A stretch of 64,000 nt of DNA from Acholoe squamosa (GCA_949317995.1 OX439050.1:1550001-1614000); one strand, 5' to 3'; shown: positions 23,001 through 36,481, counted from the first letter of the stretch. Program-made: numbers and translations. Notes: generated by a model not told the origin, from the sequence alone.

Positions 23001-26000
23001 TCATCAAACAAGAAATATAAACATTGATCATAATAATACATGGGTACAAGTCGTGAAACGTGGACCTGAAAAACAAGGAGCAGATGAAACAGAAAACCAA
23101 AAAAAGTAGTCAAAAATATAAAGTTTAACCAAAAAACAAGAAATTCCTATCAGGTACACAAGAAATATGAGATCGGGGAGTTGAACTGACATGAGGATTT
23201 TATTTAGTTTAGAGTAGTATCTAGTTGCTTGAGAACAGGAACCAGGGCATCAGGAGAAGTCAGAAAGCAGAAATGGTTGACTCAAAATAATCTATAGATT
23301 TGGATAATGACAGGGATTCTATATTTTTTTGCGAATGCTGTTGAACTACCACATTGGCTGATGTGAGCACTCCCGACTGCACAGTGAGAATAGAAGCTGT
23401 ATTGCTGTGTGGATGTCGTGTTGGTAGTGCTTCTGAAGTTTCCATCAATGTCACTGAAATCTCCCCTTAGATTTTAAGGTGGCAATTTGATTGGAGCTTT
23501 ATGACAGCTAAGAATCCTGATCACAAGTCCAAGTATGATACAAAAATAAATTCGATCCTACATCATCAAACAAGAAATATAAACATTCATCATAATAATA
23601 CATGGGTACAAATCGAGAAACATGGACCTGAAAAACAAGGAGCAGATGAAACAGAAAACCAAAAAAAGTAGTCAAAAATATAAAGTTTAACCAAAAAACA
23701 AGAAATTCCTATCAGGTACACAAGAAATATGAGATCGGGGAGTTGAACTGACATGAGGATTTTATTTAGTTTAGAGTAGTATCTAGTTGCTTGAGCACAG
23801 AAACCAGGGCATCAGGAGAAGTCTGAAAGCAGAAATGGTTGACTCAAAATAATCTATAGATTTGGATAATGATAGGGATTCTATATTTTTTTGCGAATGC
23901 TGTCGAACTACCACATTGGCTGATGTGAGCACTCCCGACTGCACAGTGAGAATAGAAGCTGTAGTACTGTGTGGATGTCGTGTTGGTAGTGCTTCGGAAG
24001 TTTCCATCAATGTCACTGAAATCTCCCCTCAGATTTTAAGGTGGCAATTTGATTGGAGCTTTCTGACAGCTAACAATCCTGATCACAAGTCCAAGTATGA
24101 TACAAAAATAAATTCGATCCTACCTCATCAAACAAGAAATATAAACATTCATCATAATAATACATGGGTACAAATCGAGAAACGTGGACCTGAAAAACAA
24201 GGAGCAGATGAAACAGAAAACCAATAAAAGTAATCAAAAATATAAAGTTTAACTAAAAAACAAGAAATTCCTATCAGGAACACAAGAAATATGAGTTTGG
24301 GAAGTTGAACTGACATGAGGATTTTATGTAGTTTAGAGTAGTATCTAGTTGCTTGAGCACAGAAACCAGGGCATCAGGAGAAGTCTGAAAACAGAAATGG
24401 TTGACCCAAAACAATCTGTAGATTTGGAGAATGATAAGTATTCTTTATAATTTTAAAAATGCTGTCGAACTACCACATTGGCTGATGTGAGCACTCCCGA
24501 CTGCACAGTGAGAATAGAAGCTGTATTGCTGTGTGGATGTCGTGTTGGTAGTGCTTCTGAAGTTTCCATCAATGTCACTGAAATCTCCCCTTAGATTTGA
24601 AGGTGGCAATTTGATTGGAGCTTTCTGACAGCTAAGAATCCTGATCACAAGTCCAAGTATGATACGAAAATAAATTCGATCCTACATCATCAAACAAGAA
24701 ATATAAACATTCATCATAATAATACACGGGTGCAAATAAAGAAACATGGACCTGAAAAACAAGGAGCAGATGAAACAGAAAACCAAAAAAAGTAATCAAA
24801 AATATAAAGTTTAACTAAAGAACAAGAAATTCCTATCAGGTACACAAGAAATATGAGATCGAGAAGTTGAACTGACATGAGGATTTTATTTAGTTTAGAG
24901 TAGTATCTAGTAGCTTGAGCACGGAAACCAGGGCATCAGGAGAAGTCTGAAAGCAGAAATGGTTGACTCAAAATAATCTATAGATTTGGATAATGACAGG
25001 GATTCTATATTTTTTTGCGAATGCTGTCGAACTACCACATTGGCTGATGTGAGCACTCCCGACTGCACAGTGAGAATAGAAGCTGTATTGCTGTGTGGAT
25101 GTCGTGTTGGCAGTGCTTCTGAAGTTTCCATCAATGTCACTGAAATCTCCCCTTAGATTTGAAGGTGGCAATTTGATTGGAGCTTTCTGACAGCTAAGAA
25201 TCCTGATCACAAGTCCAAGTATGATACAAAAATAAATTTGATCCTACATCATCAAACAAGAAATATAAACATTCATCATAATAATACATGGGGACAAATC
25301 GAGAAACGTGGACCTGAAAAACAAGGAGCAGATGAAACAGAAAACCAAAAAAAGTAGTCAAAAATATGAAGTTTAACCAAAAAACAAGAAATTCCTATCA
25401 GGTACACAAGAAATATGAGATCGGGGAGTTGAACTGACATGAGGATTTTATTTAGTTTAGAGAAGTATCTAGTTGCTTGAGCACAGAAACCAGGGCATCA
25501 GGACAAGTCCGAAAGCAGAAAAGGTTGATTCAAAATGATCTGTAGATTTGGAGAATGATAGGGATTCAATATTATTTTGAGAATGCTGTCGAACTACCAC
25601 ATTGGCTGATGTGAGCACTCCCGACTGCACAGTGAGAATAGAAGCTGTATTGCTGTGTGGATGTCGTGTTGGCAGTGCTTCTGAAGTTTCCATCAATGTC
25701 ACTGAAATCTCCCCTTAGATTTTAAGGTGGCAATTTGATTGGAGCTTTCTGACAGCTAAGAATCCTGATCACAAGTCCAAGTATGATACAAAAAAAAATT
25801 TGATCCTACATCATCAAACAAGAAATATAAACATTCATCATAATAATACATGGGTACAAATCGAGAAACGTGGACCTGAAAAACAAGGAGCAGATGAAAC
25901 AGAAAAGCAAAAAAAGTAGTCAAAAATATAAAGTTTAACTAAAGAACAAGAAATTCCTATCAGGTACACAAGAAATATGAGATCGGGAAGTTGAACTGAC

Positions 26001-29000
26001 ATGAGTATTTTATTTAGTTTAGAGTAGTATCTAGTTGCTTGAGCACAGGAAGCAAAGCATCAGGAGAAGTCAAAAAGCAAAAATGGTTGACTCAAAATTA
26101 TCTATAGATTTGGATAATGAGAGGGATTCTATATTTTTCTTGCGAATGCTGTCAAACTGCCACATTGGCTGATGTGAGCACTCCCGACTTCACTGTGAGA
26201 ATAGAAGCTGTATTGCTGTGTGGATGTCTGGTTGGTAGTGCTTCTGAAGTTTCCTTCAATGTCACTGAAATCTCCCCTGAGATTTGAAGGTGGCAATTTG
26301 ATTGGAGCTTTCTGACAGCCAAGAATCCTGATCACAAGTCCAAGTATGATACAAAAATAAATTCGATCCTACATCATCATACAAGAAATATAAACATTTA
26401 TCATAATAATACACGGGTGCAAATCGAGAAACATGAACCTGAAAAACAAGGAGCAGATGAAACAGAAAACCAAAAAAAAGTAATCAAAAATATAAAGTTT
26501 AACTAAAAAACAAGAAATTCCTATCAGGAACACAAGAAATATGAGATCGGGAAGTTGAACTGACATGAGGATTCTATTTAGTTTAGAGTAGTATCTAGTA
26601 GCTTGAGCACAGAAACCAGGGCATCAGGAGAAGTCTGAAAGCAGAAATGGTTGACCCAAAACAATCTGTAGATTTGGAGAATGATAAGGATTCTATATTA
26701 TTTTGAGAATGCTGTCGAACTACCACATTGGCTGATGTGAGCACTCCCGACTGCACAGTGAGAATAGAAGCTGTATTGCTGTGTGGATGTCGTGTTGGTA
26801 GTGCTTCTGAAGTTTCCATCAATGTCACTGAAATCTCCCCTTAGATTTTAAGGTGGCAATTTGATTGGAGCTTTCTGACAGCTAAGAATCCTGATCACAA
26901 GTCCAAGTATGATACGAAAATAAATTCGATCCTTCATCATCAAACAAGAAATATAAACATTCATCATAATAATACACGGGTGCAAATAAAGAAACATGGA
27001 CCTGAAAAACAAGGAGCAGATGAAACAGAAAACCAAAAAAAGTAATCAAAAATATAAAGTTTAACTAAAGAACAAGACATTCCTATCAGGAACACAAGAA
27101 ATATGAGTTTGGGAAGTTGAACTGACATGAGGATTTTATTTAGTTTAGAGTAGTATCTAGTAGCTTGAGCACAGAAACCCGGGCATCAGGAGAATTCTGA
27201 AAGCAGAAATGGTTGACCCGAAACAATCTGTAGATTTGGAGAATGATAAGGATTCTATATTATTTTGAGAATGCTGTCGAACTACCACATTGGCTGATGT
27301 GAGCACTCCCGACTGCACAGTGAGAATAGAAGCTGTATTGCTGTGTGGATGTTGTGTTGGTAGTGCTTCTGAAGTTTGCTTCAATGTCACTGAAATCTCC
27401 CCTGAGATTTGAAGGTGGCAATTTGATTGGAGCTTTATGACAGCTAAGAATCCTGATCACAAGTCCAAGTATGATACAAAAATAAATTTGATTCTACATC
27501 ATCAAACAAGAAATATAAACTTTCATCATAATAATACATGGGTACAAATCGAGAAACATGGACCTGAAAAACAAGGAGCAGATGAAACAGAAAACAAAAA
27601 AAAGTAGTCAAAAATATAAAGTTTAACCAAAAAACAAGAAATTCCTATCAGGTACACAAGAAATATGAGATCGGGGAGTTGAACTGACATGAGGATTTTA
27701 TTTAGTTTAGAGTAGTATCCAGTAGCTTGAGCACAGAAACCAGGGCATCAGGAGAAGTCTGAAAGCAGAAATGGTTGACCCAAAACAATCTGTAGATTTG
27801 GAGAATGATAAGGATTCTTTATAATTTTAAGAATGCTGTCGAACTACCACATTGGCTGATGTGAGCACTCCCGACTGCACAGTGAGAATAGAAGCTGTAT
27901 TGCTGTGTGGATGTCGTGTTGGTAGTGCTTCTGAAGTTTCCATCAATGTCACTGAAATCTCCCCTTAGATTTGAAGGTGGCAATTTGATTGGAGCTTTCT
28001 GACAGCTAAGAATCCTGATCACAAGTCCAAGTATGATACAAAAATAAATTCGATCCTACGTCATCAAACAAGAAATATAAACATTCATCCTAATAATACA
28101 TGTATGGGTACAAATCGAGAAACATGGACCTGAAAAACAAGGAGCAGATGAAACAGAAAACCAAAAAAAGTAATCAAAAATGTGAAGTTTAACTAAAAAA
28201 CAAGAAATTCCTATCAGGAACACAAGAAATATGAGTTTGGGAAGTTGAACTGACATGAGGATTTTATTTAGTTTAGAGTAGTATCTAGTTGCTTGAGCAC
28301 AGAAACCAGGGCATCAGGAGAAGTCCGAAAGCAGAAAAGGTTGATTCAAAATAATCTGTAGATTTGGAGAATGATAGGGATTCTATATTATTTTGAGAAT
28401 GCTGTCGAACTACCACATTGGCTGTTGTGAGCACTCCCGACTGCACAGTGAGAATAGAAGCTGTATTGCTGTGTGGATGTCGTGTTGTTAGTGCTTCTAA
28501 AGTTTTCTTCAATGTCACTGAAATCTCCCCTTAGATTTGAAGGTGGCAATTTGATGGGAGCTTTCTGACAGCTAAGAATCCTGATCACAAGTCCAAGTAT
28601 GATACAAAAATAAATTCGATCCTACATCATCAAACAAGAAATATAAACATTTATCATGAAAATACACGGGTGCAAATAAAGAAACATGGACCTGAAAAAC
28701 AAGGAGCAGATGAAACAGAAAACAAAAAAAAGTAATCAAAAATATAAAGTTTAACTAAAGAACAAGAAATTCCTATCAGGAAAACAAGAAATATGAGATC
28801 GGGGAGTTGAACTGACATGAGGATTTTATTTAGTTTAGAGTAGTATCTAGTTGCTTGAGAACAGGAACAAGGGCATCAGGAGAAGTAAGAAAGCAGAAAT
28901 GGTTGACTCAAAATAATCTATAGATTTGGATAATGACAGGGATTCTATATTTTTTTGCGAATGCTGTCGAACTACCACATTGGCCTATGTGAGCACTCCC

Positions 29001-32000
29001 GACTGCACAGTGAGAATAGAAGCTGTATTGCTGTGTGGATGTCGTAGTGGTAGTGCTTCTGAAGTTTCCATCAATTTCACTGAAATCTCCCCTTAGATTT
29101 GAAGGTGGCAATTTGATTGGAGCTTTCTGACAGCTAAGAATCCTGATAACAAGTCCAAGTATGATACAAAAATAAATTTGATCCTACATCATCAAACAAG
29201 AAATATAAACATTGATCATAATAATACATGGGTACAAGTCGTGAAACGTGGACCTGAAAAACAAGGAGCAGATGAAACAGAAAACCAAAAAAAGTAGTCA
29301 AAAATATAAAGTTTAACCAAAAAACAAGAAATTCCTATCAGGTACACAAGAAATATGAGATCGGGGAGTTGAACTGACATGAGGATTTTATTTAGTTTAG
29401 AGTAGTATCTAGTTGCTTGAGAACAGGAACCAGGGCATCAGGAGAAGTCAGAAAGCAGAAATGGTTGACTCAAAATAATCTATAGATTTGGATAATGACA
29501 GGGATTCTATATTTTTTTGCGAATGCTGTTGAACTACCACATTGGCTGATGTGAGCACTCCCGACTGCACAGTGAGAATAGAAGCTGTATTGCTGTGTGG
29601 ATGTCGTGTTGGTAGTGCTTCTGAAGTTTCCATCAATGTCACTGAAATCTCCCCTTAGATTTTAAGGTGGCAATTTGATTGGAGCTTTATGACAGCTAAG
29701 AATCCTGATCACAAGTCCAAGTATGATACAAAAATAAATTCGATCCTACATCATCAAACAAGAAATATAAACATTCATCATAATAATACATGGGTACAAA
29801 TCGAGAAACATGGACCTGAAAAACAAGGAGCAGATGAAACAGAAAACCAAAAAAAGTAGTCAAAAATATAAAGTTTAACCAAAAAACAAGAAATTCCTAT
29901 CAGGTACACAAGAAATATGAGATCGGGGAGTTGAACTGACATGAGGATTTTATTTAGTTTAGAGTAGTATCTAGTTGCTTGAGCACAGAAACCAGGGCAT
30001 CAGGAGAAGTCTGAAAGCAGAAATGGTTGACTCAAAATAATCTATAGATTTGGATAATGATAGGGATTCTATATTTTTTTGCGAATGCTGTCGAACTACC
30101 ACATTGGCTGATGTGAGCACTCCCGACTGCACAGTGAGAATAGAAGCTGTAGTACTGTGTGGATGTCGTGTTGGTAGTGCTTCGGAAGTTTCCATCAATG
30201 TCACTGAAATCTCCCCTCAGATTTTAAGGTGGCAATTTGATTGGAGCTTTCTGACAGCTAACAATCCTGATCACAAGTCCAAGTATGATACAAAAATAAA
30301 TTCGATCCTACCTCATCAAACAAGAAATATAAACATTCATCATAATAATACATGGGTACAAATCGAGAAACGTGGACCTGAAAAACAAGGAGCAGATGAA
30401 ACAGAAAACCAATAAAAGTAATCAAAAATATAAAGTTTAACTAAAAAACAAGAAATTCCTATCAGGAACACAAGAAATATGAGTTTGGGAAGTTGAACTG
30501 ACATGAGGATTTTATGTAGTTTAGAGTAGTATCTAGTTGCTTGAGCACAGAAACCAGGGCATCAGGAGAAGTCTGAAAACAGAAATGGTTGACCCAAAAC
30601 AATCTGTAGATTTGGAGAATGATAAGTATTCTTTATAATTTTAAAAATGCTGTCGAACTACCACATTGGCTGATGTGAGCACTCCCGACTGCACAGTGAG
30701 AATAGAAGCTGTATTGCTGTGTGGATGTCGTGTTGGTAGTGCTTCTGAAGTTTCCATCAATGTCACTGAAATCTCCCCTTAGATTTGAAGGTGGCAATTT
30801 GATTGGAGCTTTCTGACAGCTAAGAATCCTGATCACAAGTCCAAGTATGATACAAAAATAAATTCGATCCTACGTCATCAAACAAGAAATATAAACATTC
30901 ATCATAATAATACATGTATGGGTACAAATCGAGAAACATGGACCTGAAAAACAAGGAGCAGATGAAACAGAAAACCAAAAAAAGTAATCAAAAATATGAA
31001 GTTTAACTAAAAAACAAGAAATTCCTATCAGGAACACAAGAAATATGAGTTTGGGAAGTTGAACTGACATGAGGATTTTATTTAGTTTAGAGTAGTATCT
31101 AGTTGCTTGAGCACAGAAACCAGGGCATCAGGAGAAGTCCGAAAGCAGAAAAGGTTGATTCAAAATAATCTGTAGATTTGGAGAATGATAGGGATTCTAT
31201 ATTATTTTGAGAATGCTGTCGAACTACCACATTGGCTGATGTGAGCACTCCCGACTGCACAGTGAGAATAGAAGCTGTATTGCTGTGTGGATGTCGTGTT
31301 GTTAGTGCTTCTAAAGTTTTCTTCAATGTCACTGAAATCTCCCCTTAGATTTGAAGGTGGCAATTTGATGGGAGCTTTCTGACAGCTAAGAATCCTGATC
31401 ACAAGTCCAAGTATGATACAAAAATAAATTCGATCCTACATCATCAAACAAGAAATATAAACATTTATCATAAAAATACACGGGTGCAAATAAAGAAACA
31501 TGGACCTGAAAAACAAGGAGCAGATGAAACAGAAAACCAAAAAAAGTAATAAAAAATATAAAGTTTAACTAAAGAACAAGAAATTCCTATCAGGAAAACA
31601 AGAAATATGAGATCGGGGAGTTGAACTGACATGAGGATTTTATTTAGTTTAGAGTAGTATCTAGTTGCTTGAGAACAGGAACCAGGGCATCAGGAGAAGT
31701 CAGAAAGCAGAAATGGTTGACTCAAAATAATCTATAGATTTGGATAATGACAGGGATTCTATATTTTTTTGCGAATGCTGTTGAACTACCACATTGGCTG
31801 ATGTGAGCACTCCCGACTGCACAGTGAGAATAGAAGCTGTATTGCTGTGTGGATGTCGTGTTGGTAGTGCTTCTGAAGTTTCCATCAATGTCACTGAAAT
31901 CTCCCCTTAGATTTTAAGGTGGCAATTTGATTGGAGCTTTATGACAGCTAAGAATCCTGATCACAAGTCCAAGTATGATACAAAAATAAATTCGATCCTA

Positions 32001-33133
32001 CATCATCAAACAAGAAATATAAACATTCATCATAATAATACATGGGTACAAATCGAGAAACATGGACCTGAAAAACAAGGAGCAGATGAAACAGAAAACC
32101 AAAAAAAGTAGTCAAAAATATAAAGTTTAACCAAAAAACAAGAAATTCCTATCAGGTACACAAGAAATATGAGATCGGGGAGTTGAACTGACATGAGGAT
32201 TTTATTTAGTTTAGAGTAGTATCTAGTTGCTTGAGCACAGAAACCAGGGCATCAGGAGAAGTCTGAAAGCAGAAATGGTTGACTCAAAATAATCTATAAA
32301 TTTGGATAATGATAGGGATTCTATATTTTTTTGCGAATGCTGTCGAACTACCACATTGGCTGATGTAAGCACTCCCGACTGCACAGTGAGAATAGAAGCT
32401 GTAGTACTGTGTGGATGTCGTGTTGGTAGTGCTTCTGAAGTTTCCATCAATGTCACTGAAATCTCCCCTCAGATTTTAAGGTGGCAATTTGATTGGAGCT
32501 TTCTGACAGCTAACAATCCTGATCACAAGTCCAAGTATGATACAAAAATAAATTCGATCCTACCTCATCAAACAAGAAATATAAACATTCATCATAATAA
32601 TACATGGGTACAAATCGAGAAACGTGGACCTGAAAAACAAGGAGCAGATGAAACAGAAAACCAAAAAAAGTAATCAAAAATGTAAAGTTTAACTAAAACA
32701 CAAGAAATTCCTATCAGGAACACAAGAAATATGAGTTTGGGAAGTTGAACTGACATGAGGATTTTATTTAGTTTAGAGTAGTATCTAGTTGCTTGAGCAC
32801 AGAAACCAGGGCATCAGGAGAAGTCTGAAAGCAGAAAAGGTTGATTCAAAATAATCTGTAGATTTGGAGAATGATAGGGATTCTATATTATTTTGAGAAT
32901 GCTGTCGAAATACCACATTGGCTGATGTGAGCTCTCCCGACTGCACAGTGAGAATAGAAGCTGTATTGCTGTGTGGATGTCGTGTTGCTAGTGCTTCTGA
33001 AGTTTCCATCAATGTCACTGAAATCTCTCCTTAGATTTGAAGGTGGCAATTTGATAAGAGCTTTATGACAGCTAAGAATCCTTATCAGAAGTCCAATTAT
33101 GATACGAAAATAAAGCTTAATTCTATCCTACAT
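17010..33133. repeat. Satellite array, ~563-bp monomer, about 28 copies
   Basis: Near-identical units recur every 562-563 bp. Each has an A-rich half, a gatcgggaagttgaactgac segment, a ttatttagtttagagtag segment and a well conserved ~90-bp core beginning ccacattggctgatgtgagc. Monomers carry AATAAA on both strands. The first unit is the most diverged, as expected at an array edge. Open frames of 60-121 codons recur once per monomer on both strands and are by-products of the repetition. The array is interrupted at 33133 by element A and continues at 47224 and 59140. Confidence 0.95.
18842..32680. repeat. Higher-order duplication within the satellite
   Basis: Monomer-specific variants repeat at fixed offsets. 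From about 18.84 to 21.2 kb the matching copy lies 5626 bp downstream (10 monomers). From about 21.2 to 24.65 kb it lies 6188 bp downstream (11 monomers), so one extra unit was added. A third partial copy lies a further 2814 then 2252 bp on (5 and 4 monomers) and ends near 32.68 kb. Matching copies are almost identical, which points to recent unequal exchange. Confidence 0.85.
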
Positions 33134-33811
33134 TGTCAACGAGTCCGTAAATGATGAATAAGGATGAATACAGACGAATCAGGAATCCAGTTTGATATCC
33201 ACTTTATTTATTGAAGTCCAAGAGGTATAGTTGGTGATACAGTATAAAGGTGCCCAACAGTGTCCAAGCCTAGCCCTTGAGCCAAGGGCCTTGGTCTCAC
33301 GTGAGTGTGTGAGGTATGAAGTATGAAGGTGGAAAGATGAGTGAGCTGCTCCCTCCACAGGTATTTGTAGTAGGAGCTGCTCACCCAGCTCATCCTAAAA
33401 ATAGTATCAGGTGAGCTAAATATAGTAACTGGGGAACTCCAGTGCAGGTATGTAGGGGGGATCCCAAACATAGCACTGGGGTTCACAGAGTTGAGTGTGG
33501 TTCTAAATATAGCTGCTGGGAACTCCCGGTATGCTGTGAGCTGCTCATGATCAATGGGCATGTCCTCCAGCAGGAGGAGTTGTTTCTAAACATTGTCTGC
33601 TAGGAATTTCCAGCATGCAGCGGGCTGCTTGTGATTGACGGCGTATCCTCCAGTGGGAGGAGCCGGGGTCACTGAGTGCAGTTGACAGCGCCAGCCTTTG
33701 GTCTATGGGTATGGCTTGGCTTGTGGGTAGACTCGGACACTGGGTTACATGGTAGAGTCAAAGGTGAAAAATAAATATGATAAGTACAATACCTATAACG
33801 GTCTACTGACA
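33134..33811 (-). repeat. Element A 3' LTR
   Basis: Starts TGTCAACG and ends CTACTGACA, 678 bp like its partner. On the minus strand a double AATAAATAAA signal lies at 33213-33204. It holds three CTAAAAATAG/CTAAATATAG boxes (33395-33404, 33416-33425, 33503-33512) and a ctcacgtgag palindrome at 33297-33306. The inner side is bordered by a purine-rich stretch reading GAGTAGGAATGTGGGGATT on the minus strand, a plausible polypurine tract. Confidence 0.9.
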
Positions 33812-34997
33812 AATCCCCACATTCCTACTCGATTCCACGCGAGGTTTTAAGGAGGAAGTTTGTGAGAAAAGGTCTACTGACAATATATTTGATGTGTAAT
33901 AATAGGTATTACATCTTATCATTAAGTTGAAAGTTTACAGTATTAAGGAGATATTTAATATTGGTTTTTGGTTGAACATGAATAATTTATAAACAGTACA
34001 AAACAAAACTGTGCTAAAGAGGTGTTGTTTGTAATTTTGACAAGAAGAATATGAAAAATTCAGGTCGTGGTAGGATACAAGGGCTGGATTATTTATCTAG
34101 CACTAAAGTTCACACAAGGATAAAGGAATAAAAACTATCCTAAAACATGCAGTTATTGGCTTTAAGGCAGACCTTGAGGTAGACAAGTTATTACTGAAGT
34201 TTGTTTCAGTACCGGTAGGCACTTACTATTTAGGTCTCGAGCCAATATACAATACAATATAATATAATAAATAAAAACAGAGATAAGGTAATTGATTACT
34301 GGCAAGTCGATCAATCATTCCTTATAATACTGATAAGGCTTAGGGAGTCTGAAGGCTTTTAGGTGATATGTTTAAGGAATTTTCTAAAAAGAAAATTTTG
34401 GATTTTTGGTCTTTTATTTATCTGTAGAAGTTTCTGTTAATTTGTAGAAAGGTTTGTCTTAGTTAATGGAAAATTTAGCATGTTTAGCCTTCAGTCTACC
34501 TGGGGTTATCATTGGCTGAAAAGGACAAGGTTAATACAAAAATAAATTATGGCTCTGGCTGATATTTAGATTGGATCTCAGTTGATCCTGCAAAAATACT
34601 GGTTGCTAGCGCTTCCTTGTAAAATTTTTAGAAAAATATAAACTAGCTAAAACCCATAAATATTTGACATGGTTGGGTTTGAAAAGGTACAGTGTGAGAG
34701 AAAAAGAACCTTATGGCATCTTAAGATCACAAAAACCTGCTGCCTGGCTTGTGGTCTTCATAATGTTCTTGTAAAGGAAAATAAATGTAAAAATGCAGCG
34801 CGTTTTCATGGTTATGTATCATAGCCTTATACAAACAAGAAAAACTGGCTTTAAAAATCAGTTGACTAGGCTGACTGAGTCAGTGTTCATAGTGTCCATG
34901 GGCGGTCGGTGAGTGAAGTGTGTCTCTACACTTTTAGTCCATAATATTAAAGACAGTTTCAAAAATAAATAAAATAAATAAAGGATGGTTATTGAAA
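33812..34997 (-). other. Element A 3' untranslated region
   Basis: About 1.2 kb between the last open frame and the 3' LTR with no open frame of note on either strand. Apart from the polypurine-like border at the LTR I see nothing specific in it. Confidence 0.5.
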
Positions 34998-35559
34998 TTA
35001 TTTTCTCCTTCTATGGCGACTTTGGTTTACAAGACCCTTTGGTGGTGGGTCTTGGTGGTTAAAGACGTTTGGGTTGAGGAAGCGACCTAGTGAGGGTCTT
35101 CTCCTGGATCTGGTTTTTTTGGTGTTGGGGACAAAGTTTACAATTTTGCTGAAATGCATTCTGCTAGGCTTGCCTGAGTCAGGCTGCAAGTTCAGATCGG
35201 AACTGTATGCAGGGTCCATGTTTATTGGATCTGTTGAGAGGGAGGTGCTAGAGTCAATATCCTCCTCAGATGAAGCTTGGTTAATTTTGGGTAGGGGTCT
35301 CCAGACCTGGGGCGAGCCAATTGTTTTGAAAGTTTCTGGTCTATTGTCTTTGTTGATGTTGCATGGGCAGCTGTAGCTGTAAATCAGGTGGGGACAATCT
35401 GTTCCCAGAGTGGCAAATCTAGTGGGTGGTCCTATTGGAGAGCAGACTCGTGTGCTCCAATGGGGCAGGCCGGTTGGAATGGGCGTGCCTGGCCTGCTGC
35501 TGGAAGCTCCTGCTGGCCTGTCAATGCGGTCTCCGCCTCCTCGATTAGGTCGTTGGCCT
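34998..35559 (-). CDS. Candidate spliced accessory protein, Cys- and Arg-rich
   Basis: A frame open for 204 codons (35612 down to TAA at 34998-35000) has no ATG until 35219, but a strong splice acceptor (tgttctgttttttcaatacag) ends at 35560. From the acceptor it encodes about 187 residues: a Gly/Arg/Pro-rich start (GGGDR), a cysteine cluster (CPHLIYSYSCPC), an acidic Ser-rich middle (SSEEDIDSS) and a basic tail (KTRSRRRPSLGR, SRHRRRK). The combination of Cys cluster and Arg-rich motif recalls regulatory proteins of complex retroviruses, but I recognise no homologue. An alternative AG two bases on puts this frame in phase with the donor-like site in gag codon 4. Coding status is inferred from frame length and splice context. 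Confidence 0.45.
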
Positions 35560-35612
35560 CTGTATTGAAAAAACAGAACAAGAGAAGGGGGGATTTTTAG
35601 TTGTAGGGTCGA

Positions 35613-36192
35613 TCATAGTGCATGGATTACAAGGCGACCAACAAAAATACCAAATTGACAGGTAAGGCAGTGAATTATGCAGTGCATATTGATGTGCAGT
35701 GTCACCGGGCCAGTGTAGACTCATGGCCAAATGTGAGCGGGAAACTGGAATATCCAGGGTCCAGGTTAGTTCTGCTGTGCGGCACAGGTAGCGCCACTGC
35801 ATGGGGACCTGTTCTTATTTAGTTCATGCGATAAACATTGGCTGGCGCCACTGAGCTGGCGTTTGTTCAGCGTTTGTGTAAGGACATGGTCAAATGGCAT
35901 GGTCAATGGTGTAGACTTGCCATGGCCTCATTGGGTCATGTGTAAGGGTTGTCTCAACTTTTGGGTTAGGTGGTTTTTGGGTCTTAAAGGTGGGTTTGGT
36001 GTGATGGAATTTTGAATTTTGGTGATGCGCTTTTCGAAAAATAAGGTTCAATAATTAACTATATGCTCCCGTTTTGGATCCTGATATAAAAAGGAGCGGA
36101 GGCTATTTTGGGATCAGAAGGCGACCGAAAGCTTATTGGGAGATACCCTTAACTTTGACGGCTAAAAAAAAAGGAGGACATTTCGAGTCGAG
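35613..36192. other. Element A interval between accessory frame and antisense exons
   Basis: No supported gene. Short frames on both strands overlap each other without recognisable content. Confidence 0.4.
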
Positions 36193-36481
36193 ATGATTGT
36201 TCGAGCCCGAGTTGTCACCATGCCTTCGGGGTTGGTGGTCCTGGCCATAGTGGCCGTAGGCTACTTCGGGTGAGTACTGACATAGAGCTGATTTTGAGAT
36301 TTGAGATGGTGAGCAACTCATTAGTGCGCCGGTGGTCTGACACTGTGCTGTTTCTTATGTTTTTAGTGTCGTGCTTCTGTGGGTTATCGTGGGGTGGTCT
36401 CCTCCCCACTGCCACCGGGTCGTTGGCCCTTTTGATGGCCCGGAGGGCGGCTCGAGCGGGCCCTGCACCGTTTTTGGTTAG
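36193..36481 (+). CDS. Candidate two-exon small membrane/secreted protein, antisense in element A
   Basis: On the plus strand an ATG at 36193 (second in-frame ATG at 36220) opens a short hydrophobic frame. It ends at a consensus donor, GTGAGT at 36270. A 97-bp intron follows, with a CTGAC branch-point sequence and a pyrimidine tract ending tttcttatgtttttag at 36366. Joining the exons keeps the frame and lengthens the hydrophobic segment to about 24 residues. The frame ends at TAG 36479-36481, just before another consensus donor (GTATGT, 36490). The product would be about 54-63 residues: a signal or anchor segment and a short Cys/Gly/Pro-rich tail (SPPHCHRVVGPFDG). Reading unspliced hits a stop at once. 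No known family; could be a captured host fragment. Confidence 0.35.

Noticed and set aside
17025..32673. Recurrent 66-80-codon minus frames and 121-codon plus frames
   Set aside because: Each is one per satellite monomer, overlapping frames on both strands. The long plus frame exists only where a TAG happens to read CAG. No family match and no sign of selection on one frame.
33208..33561. 117-codon minus frame in both element A LTRs
   Set aside because: Present only because the two LTRs are copies; it starts inside the LTR near the polyadenylation signal and has no domain.
35074..35600. Plus-strand frames of 100 and 70 codons
   Set aside because: They lie opposite the better supported minus-strand accessory frame and have no splice or domain support.
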